Shown here in pieces: positions 35,701-43,791 of a DNA stretch of 59,275 bases. This DNA is from Corynebacterium lipophiloflavum DSM 44291 (GTDB taxonomy: Bacteria; Actinomycetota; Actinomycetes; Mycobacteriales; Mycobacteriaceae): the NCBI RefSeq assembly GCF_000159635.1, contig NZ_GG667193.1, positions 232,456-291,730 on the forward strand. Reading direction: 5' to 3'. Positions within the stretch are counted from its first letter, which is position 1, and each line of letters begins with the position of its first letter. The translations under genes were made by a program, and so were the position numbers. Below the pieces are notes generated by a model that was given only the letters and a program-made list of their open reading frames with translations, made no database searches and was not told where the DNA came from.

Positions 35701-35911
35701 CCGTGACGTCGAAAGGAGAGTTTGTCGGGTTGTATAGCTCGACGAAATCGTTGTTGAAAACAGAGCTTTTGTTGCCACCCCCTCCGTAGACCTCGTTGAT
35801 GACAATTCCGGAGCCGTCGGGCGCGGCACTCGCGCCCGGGGCGATGACAGAGACGGTGCCTGCGGCGATGGCAATGGAGACAGCAGTGCTGAGAACGCGT
35901 TTAAATGACAT
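32777..35911 (-). CDS. nucH: cell-surface extracellular nuclease (NucH/ExeM-like) with repeat tail
   Basis: A 1044-aa secreted protein. The signal peptide ends AASA-like (PGASAA, residue about 30). A lamin-tail domain follows (33-165; IVINEVYGGGGNKSSVFNNDFVELYNP), then an OB-like region (210-310), then an endonuclease/exonuclease/phosphatase domain (about 480-830) with YSIASFNVLNYF, LGLEEIENTY, NHFKSKGS, FIVGDLNSYSRED and SSDHDPV. The tail carries four copies of a unit with VVTYTDGTTENLG plus short Gly-x-y collagen-like stretches. A C-terminal hydrophobic helix (about 1010-1035) and short tail complete it. Substrate DNA/RNA or nucleotides is inferred. AAGGA precedes the ATG. In C. glutamicum, NucH is phosphate-starvation induced. 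Confidence 0.85.
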   Translation of the reverse strand: MSFKRVLSTAVSIAIAAGTVSVIAPGASAAPDGSGIVINEVYGGGGNKSSVFNNDFVELYNPTNSPFDVTGWTIEQRSASNRLGGTATLSGIIPAGGYFLVQGAAGSNQPGVLPTPDNTSTLGFSGSTAVAVLFDASRTTVDLVGWGDATAFEGNPAGATTNATSIQRVSAGVDTDNNAADFTVGAPTPMNSSATGPVDPEDPLDPVDPVEPGTVTPIAQIQGTGDVSPLDKQNVVTEGVVTAVYDEGGKNGFYLQTAASGTEEKKPGDASDGIFVYMGSRSDYPAMGASVRVAGAVSEFYGVTQITASSVTVLDAPLVAPAAIEIPTLPAGNEAREPYEGMLVRPVGDYTVTNNYSLNQYGEVGLAPGATAHRTPTDVVLPGTEANELQAMQDAEVVYLDDGRTRDYLRNDQYTPLPYLVTSDQGINSLRTGDQVDFQTDVVVDFSHNFWRFQPLEPITGKNAAGELPIAWQDSRAATLAVPDSVGGEYSIASFNVLNYFTSLGEDVAGCNSYKDMYGNPVTARDCDVRGAYSQQAFEDQQAKIVNAINRLDVSVLGLEEIENTYAVTGDVARRDEALGKLVDALNAAGGNWAYAESPAELGTDEDVIRVAFIYNESEVEPVGASRIFDDPAFTGTARQPLAQEFKPVGADDSKSFVAIVNHFKSKGSVANGDADTGDGQGNNAQVRVAQSTALIDALKEQDDWANKPTFIVGDLNSYSREDAVRYLEQEGFSNIASRREFDNASYQFAGQLGSLDHVMGNAAATALVQDAAVWNINADESIAFEYSRRNYNVQDFFEANNPFRSSDHDPVKVGFNIEATAVEPTKTLVRVELTDNGDLVAVYTDGSVETREVLGNVQGQDGSDGRGVEKFEINFAGELVVTYTDGTTENLGEITGEKGEPGQDGRGIETLEINDAGELVVTYTDGTTENLGKVTGDEGEPGQDGSDGRGVEKFEINSDGELVVTYTDGTTENLGKVTGDQGEPGQPGQPGEPAGPSSGSSSGILGGIIGALVGATGVVALIVAVVNFLYPGGASAILARMGL
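32935..33430 (-). repeat. in-gene direct repeats of nuclease tail
   Basis: TTCTCAGTGGTGCCGTCGGT recurs at 32991, 33120 and 33240 (periods 129 and 120 bp), with a diverged fourth copy near 33350. They encode YTDGTTENLG units alternating with GEPGQDG-type stretches. High DNA identity between copies suggests recent duplication or gene conversion. Confidence 0.85.
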
Positions 35912-36076
35912 CGGTTGTCCTTGGCTTGTGAGTCGGGGGAGGCGAATAACAATTCCTCGGTAAAAGTAGCCGGGTACTTATGGGTTCGCTGGGTGAAAAA
36001 TAAGAGTTCTCCGGGCGTTTACCTGGGTGTAATAAAGCGCGGCGCAACCATTTGGGTGGCCGCGCAAAACGGGGAA

Positions 36077-36105
36077 TTCAGGCGTGTCCGCGCGTTCGTT
36101 ATACT
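36077..36105 (+). promoter_or_regulatory. candidate promoter of purS-purQ-purL
   Basis: TTCAGG (36077-36082), 17-bp spacer, TATACT (36100-36105). The start codon is 41 nt downstream of the -10, so this operon has a 5' leader of about 34 nt, unlike its leaderless neighbours. The rest of 35912-36076 holds the divergent nuclease promoter region, with no clear site seen. Confidence 0.5.
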
Positions 36106-36145
36106 GAGCGGGTCGAATGACCTCCCCTAGAGCGAAGGACCCCCC

Positions 36146-36376
36146 ATGGCACGTGTCGTTGTAAATGTCATGCCGAAGGCAGAGATTCTTGATCCCCAGG
36201 GCCAAGCCGTCCTGCGCGCACTCGGCCGGATTGGGGTGAGTGGCGTCGCCGATGTTCGCCAGGGCAAGCGCTTCGAAATCGAGGTCGACGATTCCGTCTC
36301 TGACGCCGAACTCGAGCGCGTCGCGCAGACCCTGCTCGCCAACACCGTTATCGAGGACTTCGAGGTAGTCCGATGA
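36146..36376 (+). CDS. purS: FGAM synthase subunit PurS
   Basis: Small dimeric subunit that bridges PurL and PurQ for ammonia transfer in formylglycinamidine ribonucleotide synthesis. The 76-aa protein matches the family: [60 protein letters not shown] lies upstream of the ATG. Its TGA overlaps the purQ ATG in ATGA, so translation is coupled. Confidence 0.96.
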   Translation: MARVVVNVMPKAEILDPQGQAVLRALGRIGVSGVADVRQGKRFEIEVDDSVSDAELERVAQTLLANTVIEDFEVVR

Positions 36377-37044
36377 CGGCTTCTATCGGGGTCATCACTT
36401 TTCCGGGCACGCTTGACGACGTCGACGCGCTGCGCGCCGTACGCCTCGCGGGGGCGGAACCTATCGAGCTGTGGCACGCCGACAGCGACCTCACCGGCGT
36501 GGATGCAGTCGTTGTCCCCGGTGGCTTCTCCTACGGCGATTACCTGCGCTCCGGCGCAATTGCCGCGCAGGCTCCGATGATGGGCGCCGTCATTGAGGCG
36601 GCGAAAAAGGGCATGCCCGTGCTCGGGATTTGCAACGGCTTCCAAATCCTCACCGAGGCAGGCTTGCTGCCGGGCGCACTGACCCGCAACCAGAACCTGC
36701 TGTTTCACTGCATCGATACGTACCTGACGGTGGAGAGCAACACCACGGCGTGGACCTCAGCTTTTGAATCGGGCTCCAAAATTTTGGTCCCCGCCAAGCA
36801 CGGCGAGGGGCGCTTCCAGGCTGACCCCGAAACCATTGAGCGCTTGGAAGGGGAGGGCCGGGTTGTCTTCCGCTACACCGACAACTTCAACGGTTCGATC
36901 AACTCCATCGCGGGCGTGACCAACGACACCGGGCGCATTGTCGGGCTCATGCCCCACCCGGAACATGCCATCGAGACGCTCACCGGCCCGTCCACCGACG
37001 GCCTGGGCCTGTTTTTGTCCGCCATCTCTTCGATCGGAGCGTAA
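36373..37044 (+). CDS. purQ: FGAM synthase glutaminase subunit PurQ
   Basis: Class I glutamine amidotransferase of 223 aa that feeds ammonia to PurL. It has [30 protein letters not shown], the nucleophile Cys in [22 protein letters not shown] (near residue 85), and His/Glu of the triad in [11 protein letters not shown]. Length is typical. It overlaps purS by 4 nt and lies 6 nt before purL. Confidence 0.97.
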   Translation: MTASIGVITFPGTLDDVDALRAVRLAGAEPIELWHADSDLTGVDAVVVPGGFSYGDYLRSGAIAAQAPMMGAVIEAAKKGMPVLGICNGFQILTEAGLLPGALTRNQNLLFHCIDTYLTVESNTTAWTSAFESGSKILVPAKHGEGRFQADPETIERLEGEGRVVFRYTDNFNGSINSIAGVTNDTGRIVGLMPHPEHAIETLTGPSTDGLGLFLSAISSIGA

Positions 37045-37050
37045 GTAAGG

Positions 37051-39342
37051 ATGACCGTGCACAACGACACCGTCGACAACGCGAAGGCGACGCCTGACCA
37101 CGCCCAGCCGTTCCGCGAACTGGGGCTGAAAGACGACGAGTACCAGCGCATCGTCGAAATCCTCGGGCGTCGCCCCACCGATGCGGAGCTGACGGTGTAC
37201 TCCGTTATGTGGTCAGAGCACTGCTCGTACAAGTCCTCGAAGGTGCACCTGCGCTACTTCGGCGAGACCATGACAGAGGAAATGGGCTCCAAGCTCCTCG
37301 CCGGGATCGGTGAAAACGCTGGCGTGGTGGACATCGGGGGTGGGGACGCGGTGACCTTCCGCGTCGAATCGCACAACCACCCCTCCTTCATCGAGCCCTA
37401 CCAGGGAGCGGCGACGGGCGTGGGCGGCATCGTCCGCGACATCATGGCGATGGGCGCGCGCCCGATTGCCGTGATGGATCAGCTGCGCTTCGGCCCCGCC
37501 GATGCGCAAGACACCAAGCGCGTCTTGCCGGGCGTGGTTGCGGGTATCGGCGGCTACGGCAACAGCTTGGGGCTTCCCAACATCGGCGGCGAAACGGTTT
37601 TCGATGAAACCTACGCGTCCAACCCGCTGGTCAACGCCCTGTGCGTGGGAACGCTCAAGGTCGAGGACCTCAAGCTCGCGTTTGCCTCGGGAGCCGGCAA
37701 CAAGGTGATTCTCTTCGGCTCGCGCACCGGCCTTGACGGCATTGGCGGCGTGTCCGTGCTCGCGTCGGAGTCCTTTGAAGACGGCGCGGAGCGCAAGTTG
37801 CCGGCCGTCCAGGTCGGCGACCCGTTCGCGGAGAAGGTCCTCATTGAATGCTGCCTCGAGCTCTACCACTCTGGTGTGGTCGTGGGCATTCAGGACCTCG
37901 GCGGCGCCGGCCTGGCGTGCGCCACTTCCGAGCTGGCCGCTTCGGGTGACGGCGGGATGCGCGTAGATCTCGATGCCGTACCGCTGCGTGCCGAAAACAT
38001 GACCGCGGCGGAGATCCTTGCCTCCGAATCGCAGGAGCGCATGTGCGCGGTGGTCGAGCCCGACAATGTCGAGCGCTTCATGGCTATCTGTGCGAAGTGG
38101 GACGTCAACGCCGCCGTGATCGGCGAGGTCACCGGTGAGGCGGACCGCCTGATCGTGTCGCACCAGGGTGAGGTCGTGGTGGACGCTCCGCCGTCGACGA
38201 TCGCCGACGAGGCCCCCGTCTACGACCGCCCGTGGGCCCGCCCCGCGTGGCAGGACGACGTGCAACAGCCCGCCGAGGTAGACAAATCCGTTGCGCTCGT
38301 CGACGCGTGGCTGCGCATGGTGGCCTCGCCTGCCCTGTGCTCGCGCGACTTCATCACCCAGCAGTACGACCGCTACGTGCGCGGCAACACCGTGCAGGCA
38401 CAGCACGCCAACTCCGGCGTGTTGCGCATCAACGAGGAGAGCAACCGCGGCGTGGCCGTGTCCGCGGACGCCTCGGGACGCTACACCTTCCTCGACCCGA
38501 ACATGGGCGCGCGCCTCGCGCTCGCGGAGGCGTACCGCAACGTCGCGGTGACCGGGGCGCGCCCCGTGGCCATCACGAACTGCCTGAACTTCGGATCCCC
38601 GGAGAACCCGGACGTGATGTGGCAGTTCCGTGAGGCTGTTCACGGGCTCGCTGACGGCGCCGTCGAACTGGGGATTCCGGTCTCCGGCGGCAACGTGTCA
38701 TTCTACAACCAAACGGGCGACACCCCGATCCTGCCGACGCCCGTTGTGGGTGTGCTGGGCGTTATCGACAACGTCGAGCAGACCATCGGGCACGCCCTGC
38801 CACAGCCCCCGGACAGCACCGCGCAGTCGGACTTCAAGCTTCTGTTGCTGGGGCACACCCACGACGAGTTCGGCGGTTCCGTGTGGCAGGAGGTCTCCGG
38901 CCGGGGGCTGAGCGGTCTGCCGCCGCAGGTCGACCTTGCCAACGAGCAGCGCCTCGCCCAGTTCTTCGCGGACAGCGAGGGGATTTCCGCAGCGCACGAC
39001 CTCTCGGAGGGCGGGCTGGCTCAGGCGGTGTTTGAGATGCTGCTCGGCTCCGGCAAGGGTGCCGAGCTGGACGTGACCGGGGTGCACGAAGACGCGTTCA
39101 CCGCGCTGTTTTCCGAGTCCGCGTCGCGTGTCCTCGTCGCCGTCACCGCCGACCGAGTCGACATCGCGGTGCACAGCGCCACCGCGGCGGGAATTCCGGT
39201 GGCCGTCCTCGGCTCGACGAACGAAACCGGGGAGATCACCGTGGCCGGCGAAACAGTGTCGATCGCGCAGCTCGCCGAGGCGTGGAGTGCAACCCTGCCG
39301 GGGCTGTTCGACCACGCCCTTGCGCCGAACTCCCCGGTTTAA
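37051..39342 (+). CDS. purL: FGAM synthase large subunit PurL
   Basis: ATP-dependent synthase subunit of the small (PurLQS) type, 763 aa. Motifs include [80 protein letters not shown] and the second half [25 protein letters not shown] with [12 protein letters not shown]. Two AIRS-like halves are complete. The start codon is 6 nt after purQ, where AAGG lies too close to the ATG to be a normal site, so coupling from purQ is likely. Confidence 0.97.
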   Translation: MTVHNDTVDNAKATPDHAQPFRELGLKDDEYQRIVEILGRRPTDAELTVYSVMWSEHCSYKSSKVHLRYFGETMTEEMGSKLLAGIGENAGVVDIGGGDAVTFRVESHNHPSFIEPYQGAATGVGGIVRDIMAMGARPIAVMDQLRFGPADAQDTKRVLPGVVAGIGGYGNSLGLPNIGGETVFDETYASNPLVNALCVGTLKVEDLKLAFASGAGNKVILFGSRTGLDGIGGVSVLASESFEDGAERKLPAVQVGDPFAEKVLIECCLELYHSGVVVGIQDLGGAGLACATSELAASGDGGMRVDLDAVPLRAENMTAAEILASESQERMCAVVEPDNVERFMAICAKWDVNAAVIGEVTGEADRLIVSHQGEVVVDAPPSTIADEAPVYDRPWARPAWQDDVQQPAEVDKSVALVDAWLRMVASPALCSRDFITQQYDRYVRGNTVQAQHANSGVLRINEESNRGVAVSADASGRYTFLDPNMGARLALAEAYRNVAVTGARPVAITNCLNFGSPENPDVMWQFREAVHGLADGAVELGIPVSGGNVSFYNQTGDTPILPTPVVGVLGVIDNVEQTIGHALPQPPDSTAQSDFKLLLLGHTHDEFGGSVWQEVSGRGLSGLPPQVDLANEQRLAQFFADSEGISAAHDLSEGGLAQAVFEMLLGSGKGAELDVTGVHEDAFTALFSESASRVLVAVTADRVDIAVHSATAAGIPVAVLGSTNETGEITVAGETVSIAQLAEAWSATLPGLFDHALAPNSPV

Positions 39343-39346
39343 ATCC

Positions 39347-39362
39347 GGGTCGAGCTCGACCC
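39347..39362. terminator. palindrome between convergent purL and thioesterase
   Basis: GGGTCGAGCTCGACCC is a perfect 16-bp palindrome able to form a 6-bp stem with a 4-nt loop. It fills most of the 23-bp gap between convergent genes. There is no T-run, so a terminator role is only likely. Confidence 0.4.
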
Positions 39363-39365
39363 CGC

Positions 39366-40370
39366 CTAGTCCAGCCGCTGCTGGGCGTCCGACGGGCGCA
39401 CCAGCGGCATCGGGGCGTACTCCTGGCGCAGGTCTTTGAGCTTTTGCGTGTGCTCCCAGAGCCGCTTGTCCTCGTCGGTAACCGGGGTGTACTGGCGTGC
39501 AGCCAGAGGCTGTCCGTCAATGTCGACGCCGACGTAGGTGAAGGTCGCGTGGATTGCGGGGGTGAGGGCTTCGCGGCCGCCGCGCGGGTTGCCGGAGCGT
39601 ACCTGGATGACTAGCTGCATCGAGCGGGCTTCGGTGCGCGTGATCCGGGCATCAACCTCCACCAAGTCGCCGATGGAAATCGGCTTTTTGAAGCGGATGC
39701 CCCCCGCGTACACGGCCACGGTGCGCTCGCCGGACCACTCCATCGTGCACGCCACGCCCGCTTCATCGATCCACTCCATGGCGCTGCCGCCGTGAACCTT
39801 GCCTCCCCAGTTGATGTCTGTCGGTTTGGCCAAGAAGCGGTGGATCAGGCGTGGCGCGGTCGAGTCATCGGTGTAGGTCTGCCCCTTCATCTCCGCTTCG
39901 ATCGCATTGCGCAGCTCGATACGGGACAGGGCGGCGTCGAGCACTCGCTCTTCCTCGTCCGTCGAGGGCACGAAGGTGGGAACTTGCATGGTTTCGTTCG
40001 TCTTCGGGTCTTTGGCCACGAAGATGACTAGGCAGTCGCAGGCGCGGGTAAACACGCCCTCACGCGGGTCGGCGGAGAGCACCTCGTTGACAATGTGCAT
40101 GGAGGTGCGCCCCGTCATGGCGATGCGCGAGCGCACCTCGACAAGGTGCCCGGAGGGGATGGGGCGTGTGAAGTGGATGTGCCCGACGTATGCGGTAACG
40201 CAGTAGGTTCCCGACCATTGAACGGCGCAGGCGTAGGCGGCCTTGTCGATCCATTCGAGGACTCGCCCGCCGGATACGCCCTGGGCGCCGGCAAGGATGA
40301 CGTCGTCAGGCGCGGCCATAAAGCGCAGGGTGACAAAGGGGGATTTCGTCGTAGCAACGGGGGATTCCAT
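39366..40370 (-). CDS. acyl-CoA thioesterase, double hotdog
   Basis: Predicted acyl-CoA hydrolase of 334 aa with two hotdog domains in tandem. Domain 1 (about 10-130) has ILAGAQGVSGGRVLEWIDKAAYACAVQWSG. Domain 2 (about 170-295) has PTDINWGGKVHGGSAMEWIDEAGVACTMEWSG. The conserved GG(R/K)V(L/H)...WID of BACH-type cytosolic thioesterases is present in both. Substrate chain length is not predictable. ATG 40370 is chosen with TAATGT 8 nt upstream. ATG 40382 is possible. The ORF continuing to 40718 is antisense to the next gene. Confidence 0.86.
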   Translation of the reverse strand: MESPVATTKSPFVTLRFMAAPDDVILAGAQGVSGGRVLEWIDKAAYACAVQWSGTYCVTAYVGHIHFTRPIPSGHLVEVRSRIAMTGRTSMHIVNEVLSADPREGVFTRACDCLVIFVAKDPKTNETMQVPTFVPSTDEEERVLDAALSRIELRNAIEAEMKGQTYTDDSTAPRLIHRFLAKPTDINWGGKVHGGSAMEWIDEAGVACTMEWSGERTVAVYAGGIRFKKPISIGDLVEVDARITRTEARSMQLVIQVRSGNPRGGREALTPAIHATFTYVGVDIDGQPLAARQYTPVTDEDKRLWEHTQKLKDLRQEYAPMPLVRPSDAQQRLD

Positions 40371-40378
40371 GATTGAAC

Positions 40379-40388
40379 ACATTAGTAT
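40379..40388. promoter_or_regulatory. overlapping -10 elements of thioesterase and SCP-like gene
   Basis: Minus-strand TAATGT (40379-40384) and plus-strand TAGTAT (40383-40388) share two base pairs. They lie 8 and 7 nt before starts 40370 and 40396. Confidence 0.45.
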
Positions 40389-40395
40389 GTCGCGT

Positions 40396-40788
40396 ATGAG
40401 TGCGCGTAAGAGCGATCCCCACACCACGCGGCTGGCGGTCGAGGCGGTGGCCGAGTGGCTGCGCGGCGAGGTCACAGCAACGCCAAAGCGCCCGCTGCTT
40501 GCCGACGCCTGCCGCACGACGGCCCGCACGCTTGCCGACGAACTACCTGGCCACGCGGTCGAACTTCGGGTCCCGCCGTTCGTGGCGGTGCAGTGCGTCT
40601 CCGGCCCGCGGCACACCCGCGGCACACCGCCGAACGTGGTGGAGATGAACCCGGAGACGTGGCTGAAGGTAGCGACCGGGCTTGAGTCCTTCGCCGAGGC
40701 GCTCGCGGATGGCCGCATTGAGGCTTCGGGTTCCCGCGCGGGGGAGATCGCGAGCGCGCTTCCCGTGATTGCTCTACAGGTGGGGTAA
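40396..40788 (+). CDS. sterol-carrier-family protein (Rv0807-like)
   Basis: A 130-aa conserved actinobacterial protein found beside purF, as in M. tuberculosis. It starts MSARKSDPHTTRLAVEAVAEWL and contains ELRVPPFVAVQCV, PPNVVEMNPETWLKVATGLESFAEALADGRIEASGSRAGEIA. The last segment resembles SCP2-type lipid-binding domains (NPETWLxLxxG...V.aSG). Lipid binding is inferred and no substrate is known. The start at 40396 is supported by TAGTAT 7 nt upstream. ATG 40387 lies inside that hexamer's spacer. Confidence 0.75.
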   Translation: MSARKSDPHTTRLAVEAVAEWLRGEVTATPKRPLLADACRTTARTLADELPGHAVELRVPPFVAVQCVSGPRHTRGTPPNVVEMNPETWLKVATGLESFAEALADGRIEASGSRAGEIASALPVIALQVG

Positions 40789-40806
40789 TCCGTTAAGGTA
40801 GGGCAC

Positions 40807-42297
40807 GTGCAAACCTTGAGTACTCAGGAAACTCACGAGGACATTCCCCACGACGAATGTGGCGTTTTCGGCGTGTGGGCTCCCGGGGAGGACGTGTCCA
40901 AACTCGCCTATTTCGGGCTCTTCGCCCTGCAGCACCGCGGCCAGGAGGGCGCGGGCATCGCAGTGGGCGACCACGAGAAGATCGTGGTGTTCAAGGACAC
41001 GGGACTTGTCTCCCAGGTGTTTGATGAATCCATCTTGGACGCCCTGCAGGGCGACGTCGCGGTCGGCCATACCCGCTACTCCACAACCGGTGGCGATAGC
41101 TGGGAAAACGTCCAGCCGATGTTTCGGACCTCGCCGAACGGCACGGATGTGGCGCTGGCGCACAACGGCAACCTGACCAACTACCAGGACCTGCAGGCCA
41201 GGGCGATTGAACGCAAGCTGATTCCGCCGCAGGGTGTGGAGGGCCAGGGCTCATCCTCGGACACCGCGGTCGTTTCCGCGCTGCTCACCGACGCGATCCG
41301 CGACGACAGCTCGCTTCTCGACGCCGCCCGCACCCTCCTGCCCACCATCGAGGGTGCCTTCTGCTTCATGTTTACAGACGGGCACACGCTCTACGCCGCC
41401 CGCGACCCGCACGGCGTGCGCCCGTTGTCGTTGGGCCGGCTCGAACGAGGCTGGGTCATTGCCTCCGAGACGTGCGCCCTGGACATCGTCGGCGCAACGT
41501 ACGTGCGCGACGTCGAACCCGGCGAGCTGATTGCTATCGACGAGACCGGCGTGCACATCGAGCGCTTCGCCGAGACGCCGAAGGCGCACTGCGTGTTCGA
41601 GTACGTCTACCTCGCGCGCCCGGACTCCGTGATTGCGTCGCGCTCGGTGCACGCAACGCGCATTGAGATTGGAAAGCGCCTCTCCCACGTCGACCCGGTC
41701 GAGGGTGAGCTGGTGATGCCGGTTCCGGAATCGGGCACTCCTGCGGCGATCGGATACGCGGAGGAGTCGGGTATCCCGTTCAAGCAGGGGTTGATGAAGA
41801 ACGCCTACGTGGGCCGTACCTTTATCCAACCCTCCGATACGTTGCGTCAGCTCGGCCTGCGCCTGAAGCTCAACCCGGTGCGCGAGATCATTGAGGGCAA
41901 GCGCCTCATCGTGGTCGACGATTCGATCGTGCGGGGCAACACGCAGCGCAAGCTGATCAAGATGCTGCGCGAGGCGGGCGCAGCCGAGGTGCATGTGCGC
42001 ATCGCGTCGCCGCCGGTGAAGTGGCCGTGCTTCTATGGCATTGACTTCGCCAGCCCGGGCGAGCTGATCGCCAACAACGGCAGCGGATTCGACGACGAGG
42101 CAGCGCGCGATTCGATCCGCACTATGATCGGGGCAGATTCATTGGCGTTTGTGTCCACCGACGACATGATCGCGTCCACGAGGCAGCCTGCGGACAATCT
42201 CTGTACCGCCTGCTTCACGGGCAGTTACCCGCTGGGGTTGCCGGAGGGCAACCCCAACGCCGAGCTCGTCCGCCGCATGCAGAAAGGTGAACACTAG
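40807..42297 (+). CDS. purF: amidophosphoribosyltransferase
   Basis: First committed step of purine synthesis: PRPP plus glutamine gives phosphoribosylamine. The 496-aa product has a short propeptide-like leader before the nucleophile Cys18 in PHDECGVFGVWAPG. GHTRYSTTG and AHNGNLTN follow, then the PRPP motif LIVVDDSIVRGNT. Cysteines in CVFEYVYLARPDS, WPCFYGIDF and NLCTACFTG match the B. subtilis-type [4Fe-4S] enzyme. GTG 40807 follows TAAGGT by 7 nt. purM begins 2 nt after its stop. Confidence 0.97.
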   Translation: MQTLSTQETHEDIPHDECGVFGVWAPGEDVSKLAYFGLFALQHRGQEGAGIAVGDHEKIVVFKDTGLVSQVFDESILDALQGDVAVGHTRYSTTGGDSWENVQPMFRTSPNGTDVALAHNGNLTNYQDLQARAIERKLIPPQGVEGQGSSSDTAVVSALLTDAIRDDSSLLDAARTLLPTIEGAFCFMFTDGHTLYAARDPHGVRPLSLGRLERGWVIASETCALDIVGATYVRDVEPGELIAIDETGVHIERFAETPKAHCVFEYVYLARPDSVIASRSVHATRIEIGKRLSHVDPVEGELVMPVPESGTPAAIGYAEESGIPFKQGLMKNAYVGRTFIQPSDTLRQLGLRLKLNPVREIIEGKRLIVVDDSIVRGNTQRKLIKMLREAGAAEVHVRIASPPVKWPCFYGIDFASPGELIANNGSGFDDEAARDSIRTMIGADSLAFVSTDDMIASTRQPADNLCTACFTGSYPLGLPEGNPNAELVRRMQKGEH

Positions 42298-42299
42298 CC

Positions 42300-43379
42300 A
42301 TGACGACCAACCACAGCGCCGAGGGCGGCCCAGTCTCCTACGAGTCCGCGGGCGTGTCCATTGAGGCCGGCGACAAGGCGGTCGAGCTGTTCGCGCCGTT
42401 AGCAAAGCGGGCCTCGCGCCCCGAGGTGCGCGGCGGGCTGGGCGGCTTCGCCGGGCTGTTCGCGCTGGGGAAGTACCGGGAGCCGCTGTTGGCCGCAGGT
42501 TCGGACGGGGTGGGCACCAAGCTCGCCGTCGCCCAGGCGATGGATAAGCACGACACCATCGGGATTGACCTGGTCGCGATGTGCGTCGACGACCTCGTTG
42601 TGTGCGGCGCCGAGCCCCTGTTCCTGCAGGACTACATCGCCATTGGCAAGGTCGTGCCGGAAAAGGTGGCCCAGATCGTGGAGGGGATCGCCGAGGGCTG
42701 CGTTCAGGCGGGCTGCGCCCTGCTCGGCGGGGAGACTGCAGAGCACCCGGGTGTGATGAATCCGGAGGACTACGATGTCTCCGCCACTGCTGTCGGCGTG
42801 GTCGAGGCCGACGAGCTGTTGGGCCCGGATCGGGTTCACGAGGGTGATGTCGTCATCGCCATGGCGTCGTCGGGTTTGCACTCCAACGGTTACTCCCTGG
42901 CCCGCCACGTGCTCCTGGAGCGCGCCGGGCTTCCGCTCGACGGCCACGTCGAGGAGTTGGGCCGAACGCTCGGCGAGGAGATGCTGGAGCCGACGAGGAT
43001 CTACGCCTTGGACTGCCTGGCGCTGGCCGCGGAGTGCTTGGTGCGGACTTTCTGCCACGTCACCGGCGGCGGGCTCGTGGGCAACATGGAGCGCATTATC
43101 CCCGAGGGCAAGGTTGCCGAGATGAACCGCGCGACCTGGACGCCGGCACCGATCTTTACCTTCATCCAGTCCGTGGGCGACGTTGCTCGGGAGGAGATGG
43201 AGAAGACGTTCAACATGGGTGTGGGTATGGTCGCCGTCGTTGCCCCGGAGGATCGGGACCGCGCGCTGGCGATCCTGGCGGCCCGCCACATTGACAGCTG
43301 GGTTCTCGGCGAGGTGCGTGCCAGCGGCGAGGGTGAAACCGCCCGCGCGGTCTTGTCCGGCAACCACCCACAGTTCTAG
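42300..43379 (+). CDS. purM: AIR synthetase
   Basis: Phosphoribosylformylglycinamidine cyclo-ligase, closing the imidazole ring using ATP. The 359-aa product has SYESAGVSIEAGDKAVELF, LLAAGSDGVGTKLAVAQ, GIDLVAMCVDDLVVCGAEPLFLQDYIA and GGETAEHPGVM, all strongly conserved. It follows purF with 2 nt between, as in many actinobacteria. AGAAAGGTGA within the end of purF is the ribosome-binding site. A strong hairpin follows its stop. Confidence 0.97.
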   Translation: MTTNHSAEGGPVSYESAGVSIEAGDKAVELFAPLAKRASRPEVRGGLGGFAGLFALGKYREPLLAAGSDGVGTKLAVAQAMDKHDTIGIDLVAMCVDDLVVCGAEPLFLQDYIAIGKVVPEKVAQIVEGIAEGCVQAGCALLGGETAEHPGVMNPEDYDVSATAVGVVEADELLGPDRVHEGDVVIAMASSGLHSNGYSLARHVLLERAGLPLDGHVEELGRTLGEEMLEPTRIYALDCLALAAECLVRTFCHVTGGGLVGNMERIIPEGKVAEMNRATWTPAPIFTFIQSVGDVAREEMEKTFNMGVGMVAVVAPEDRDRALAILAARHIDSWVLGEVRASGEGETARAVLSGNHPQF

Positions 43380-43390
43380 CCGGAAGCGCC

Positions 43391-43426
43391 CGCACCCGCC
43401 CCCAATTGTTTTCGGGGGCGGGTGCG
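43391..43426. terminator. bidirectional terminator purM / DUF3073
   Basis: CGCACCCGCCCCC (43391-43403), loop AATTGTTTTC, GGGGGCGGGTGCG (43414-43426): a perfect 13-bp stem between convergent genes. There is no downstream T-run, as is common in high-GC actinobacteria. Confidence 0.75.
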
Positions 43427-43446
43427 AGCGGGTAAGCGCTACATGG

Positions 43447-43644
43447 CTAGCTACGGCCGTCCGTGTCCCATTCGGAGTAATCAGCGAAGCGGTCATCTAC
43501 CTCTTCTTCGGTGTCGCCGTAGCCGCGGGCCGGGGACTGGCCTGCGAGTTCGCGCTGGAGCGAATCGAGATCCATTTCAGGCGTTTGGTACTTGAGCTGG
43601 CGAGCGACCTTGGTCTGCTTTGCTTTGGCGCGTCCGCGACCCAT
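43447..43644 (-). CDS. DUF3073 family small protein
   Basis: A 65-aa protein with MGRGRAKAKQTKVARQLKYQ at the N-terminus and an acidic C-terminal half ending DDRFADYSEWDTDGRS. This is the conserved actinobacterial DUF3073 family (Rv0810c in M. tuberculosis, same position). The function is unknown. The basic head and acidic tail suggest RNA or protein contacts, an inference only. AAGGGGG lies about 8 nt before ATG 43644, which decides this start over the ATG at 43689. Confidence 0.88.
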   Translation of the reverse strand: MGRGRAKAKQTKVARQLKYQTPEMDLDSLQRELAGQSPARGYGDTEEEVDDRFADYSEWDTDGRS

Positions 43645-43791
43645 GGCGTGACCCCCTTGAGGTGGTTCATTGGGCGACCCGCTCATCACGGGTGGCCACT
43701 CATCTTCGTATCAATATAGTCCTGTGGGACACTATAGCCTGTCGCGTGAGAAAAATCTTAACCGCCCTTTAACCTGGGGATATAGGCGGAT

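Noticed and set aside
33485-35737. 750-aa plus-strand open frame opposite the nuclease gene
   Set aside because: It is a shadow of the nuclease reading frame. The nuclease strand carries the signal peptide and catalytic motifs.
35912-36076. PHO box upstream of the nuclease gene
   Set aside because: Only one loose GTTCACC-like unit (TTTTCACCC on the minus strand) is present, without a proper second repeat at 11 nt.
37213-38643. 476-aa minus-strand open frame opposite purL
   Set aside because: It is antisense to a fully conserved enzyme, with shadow-type composition.
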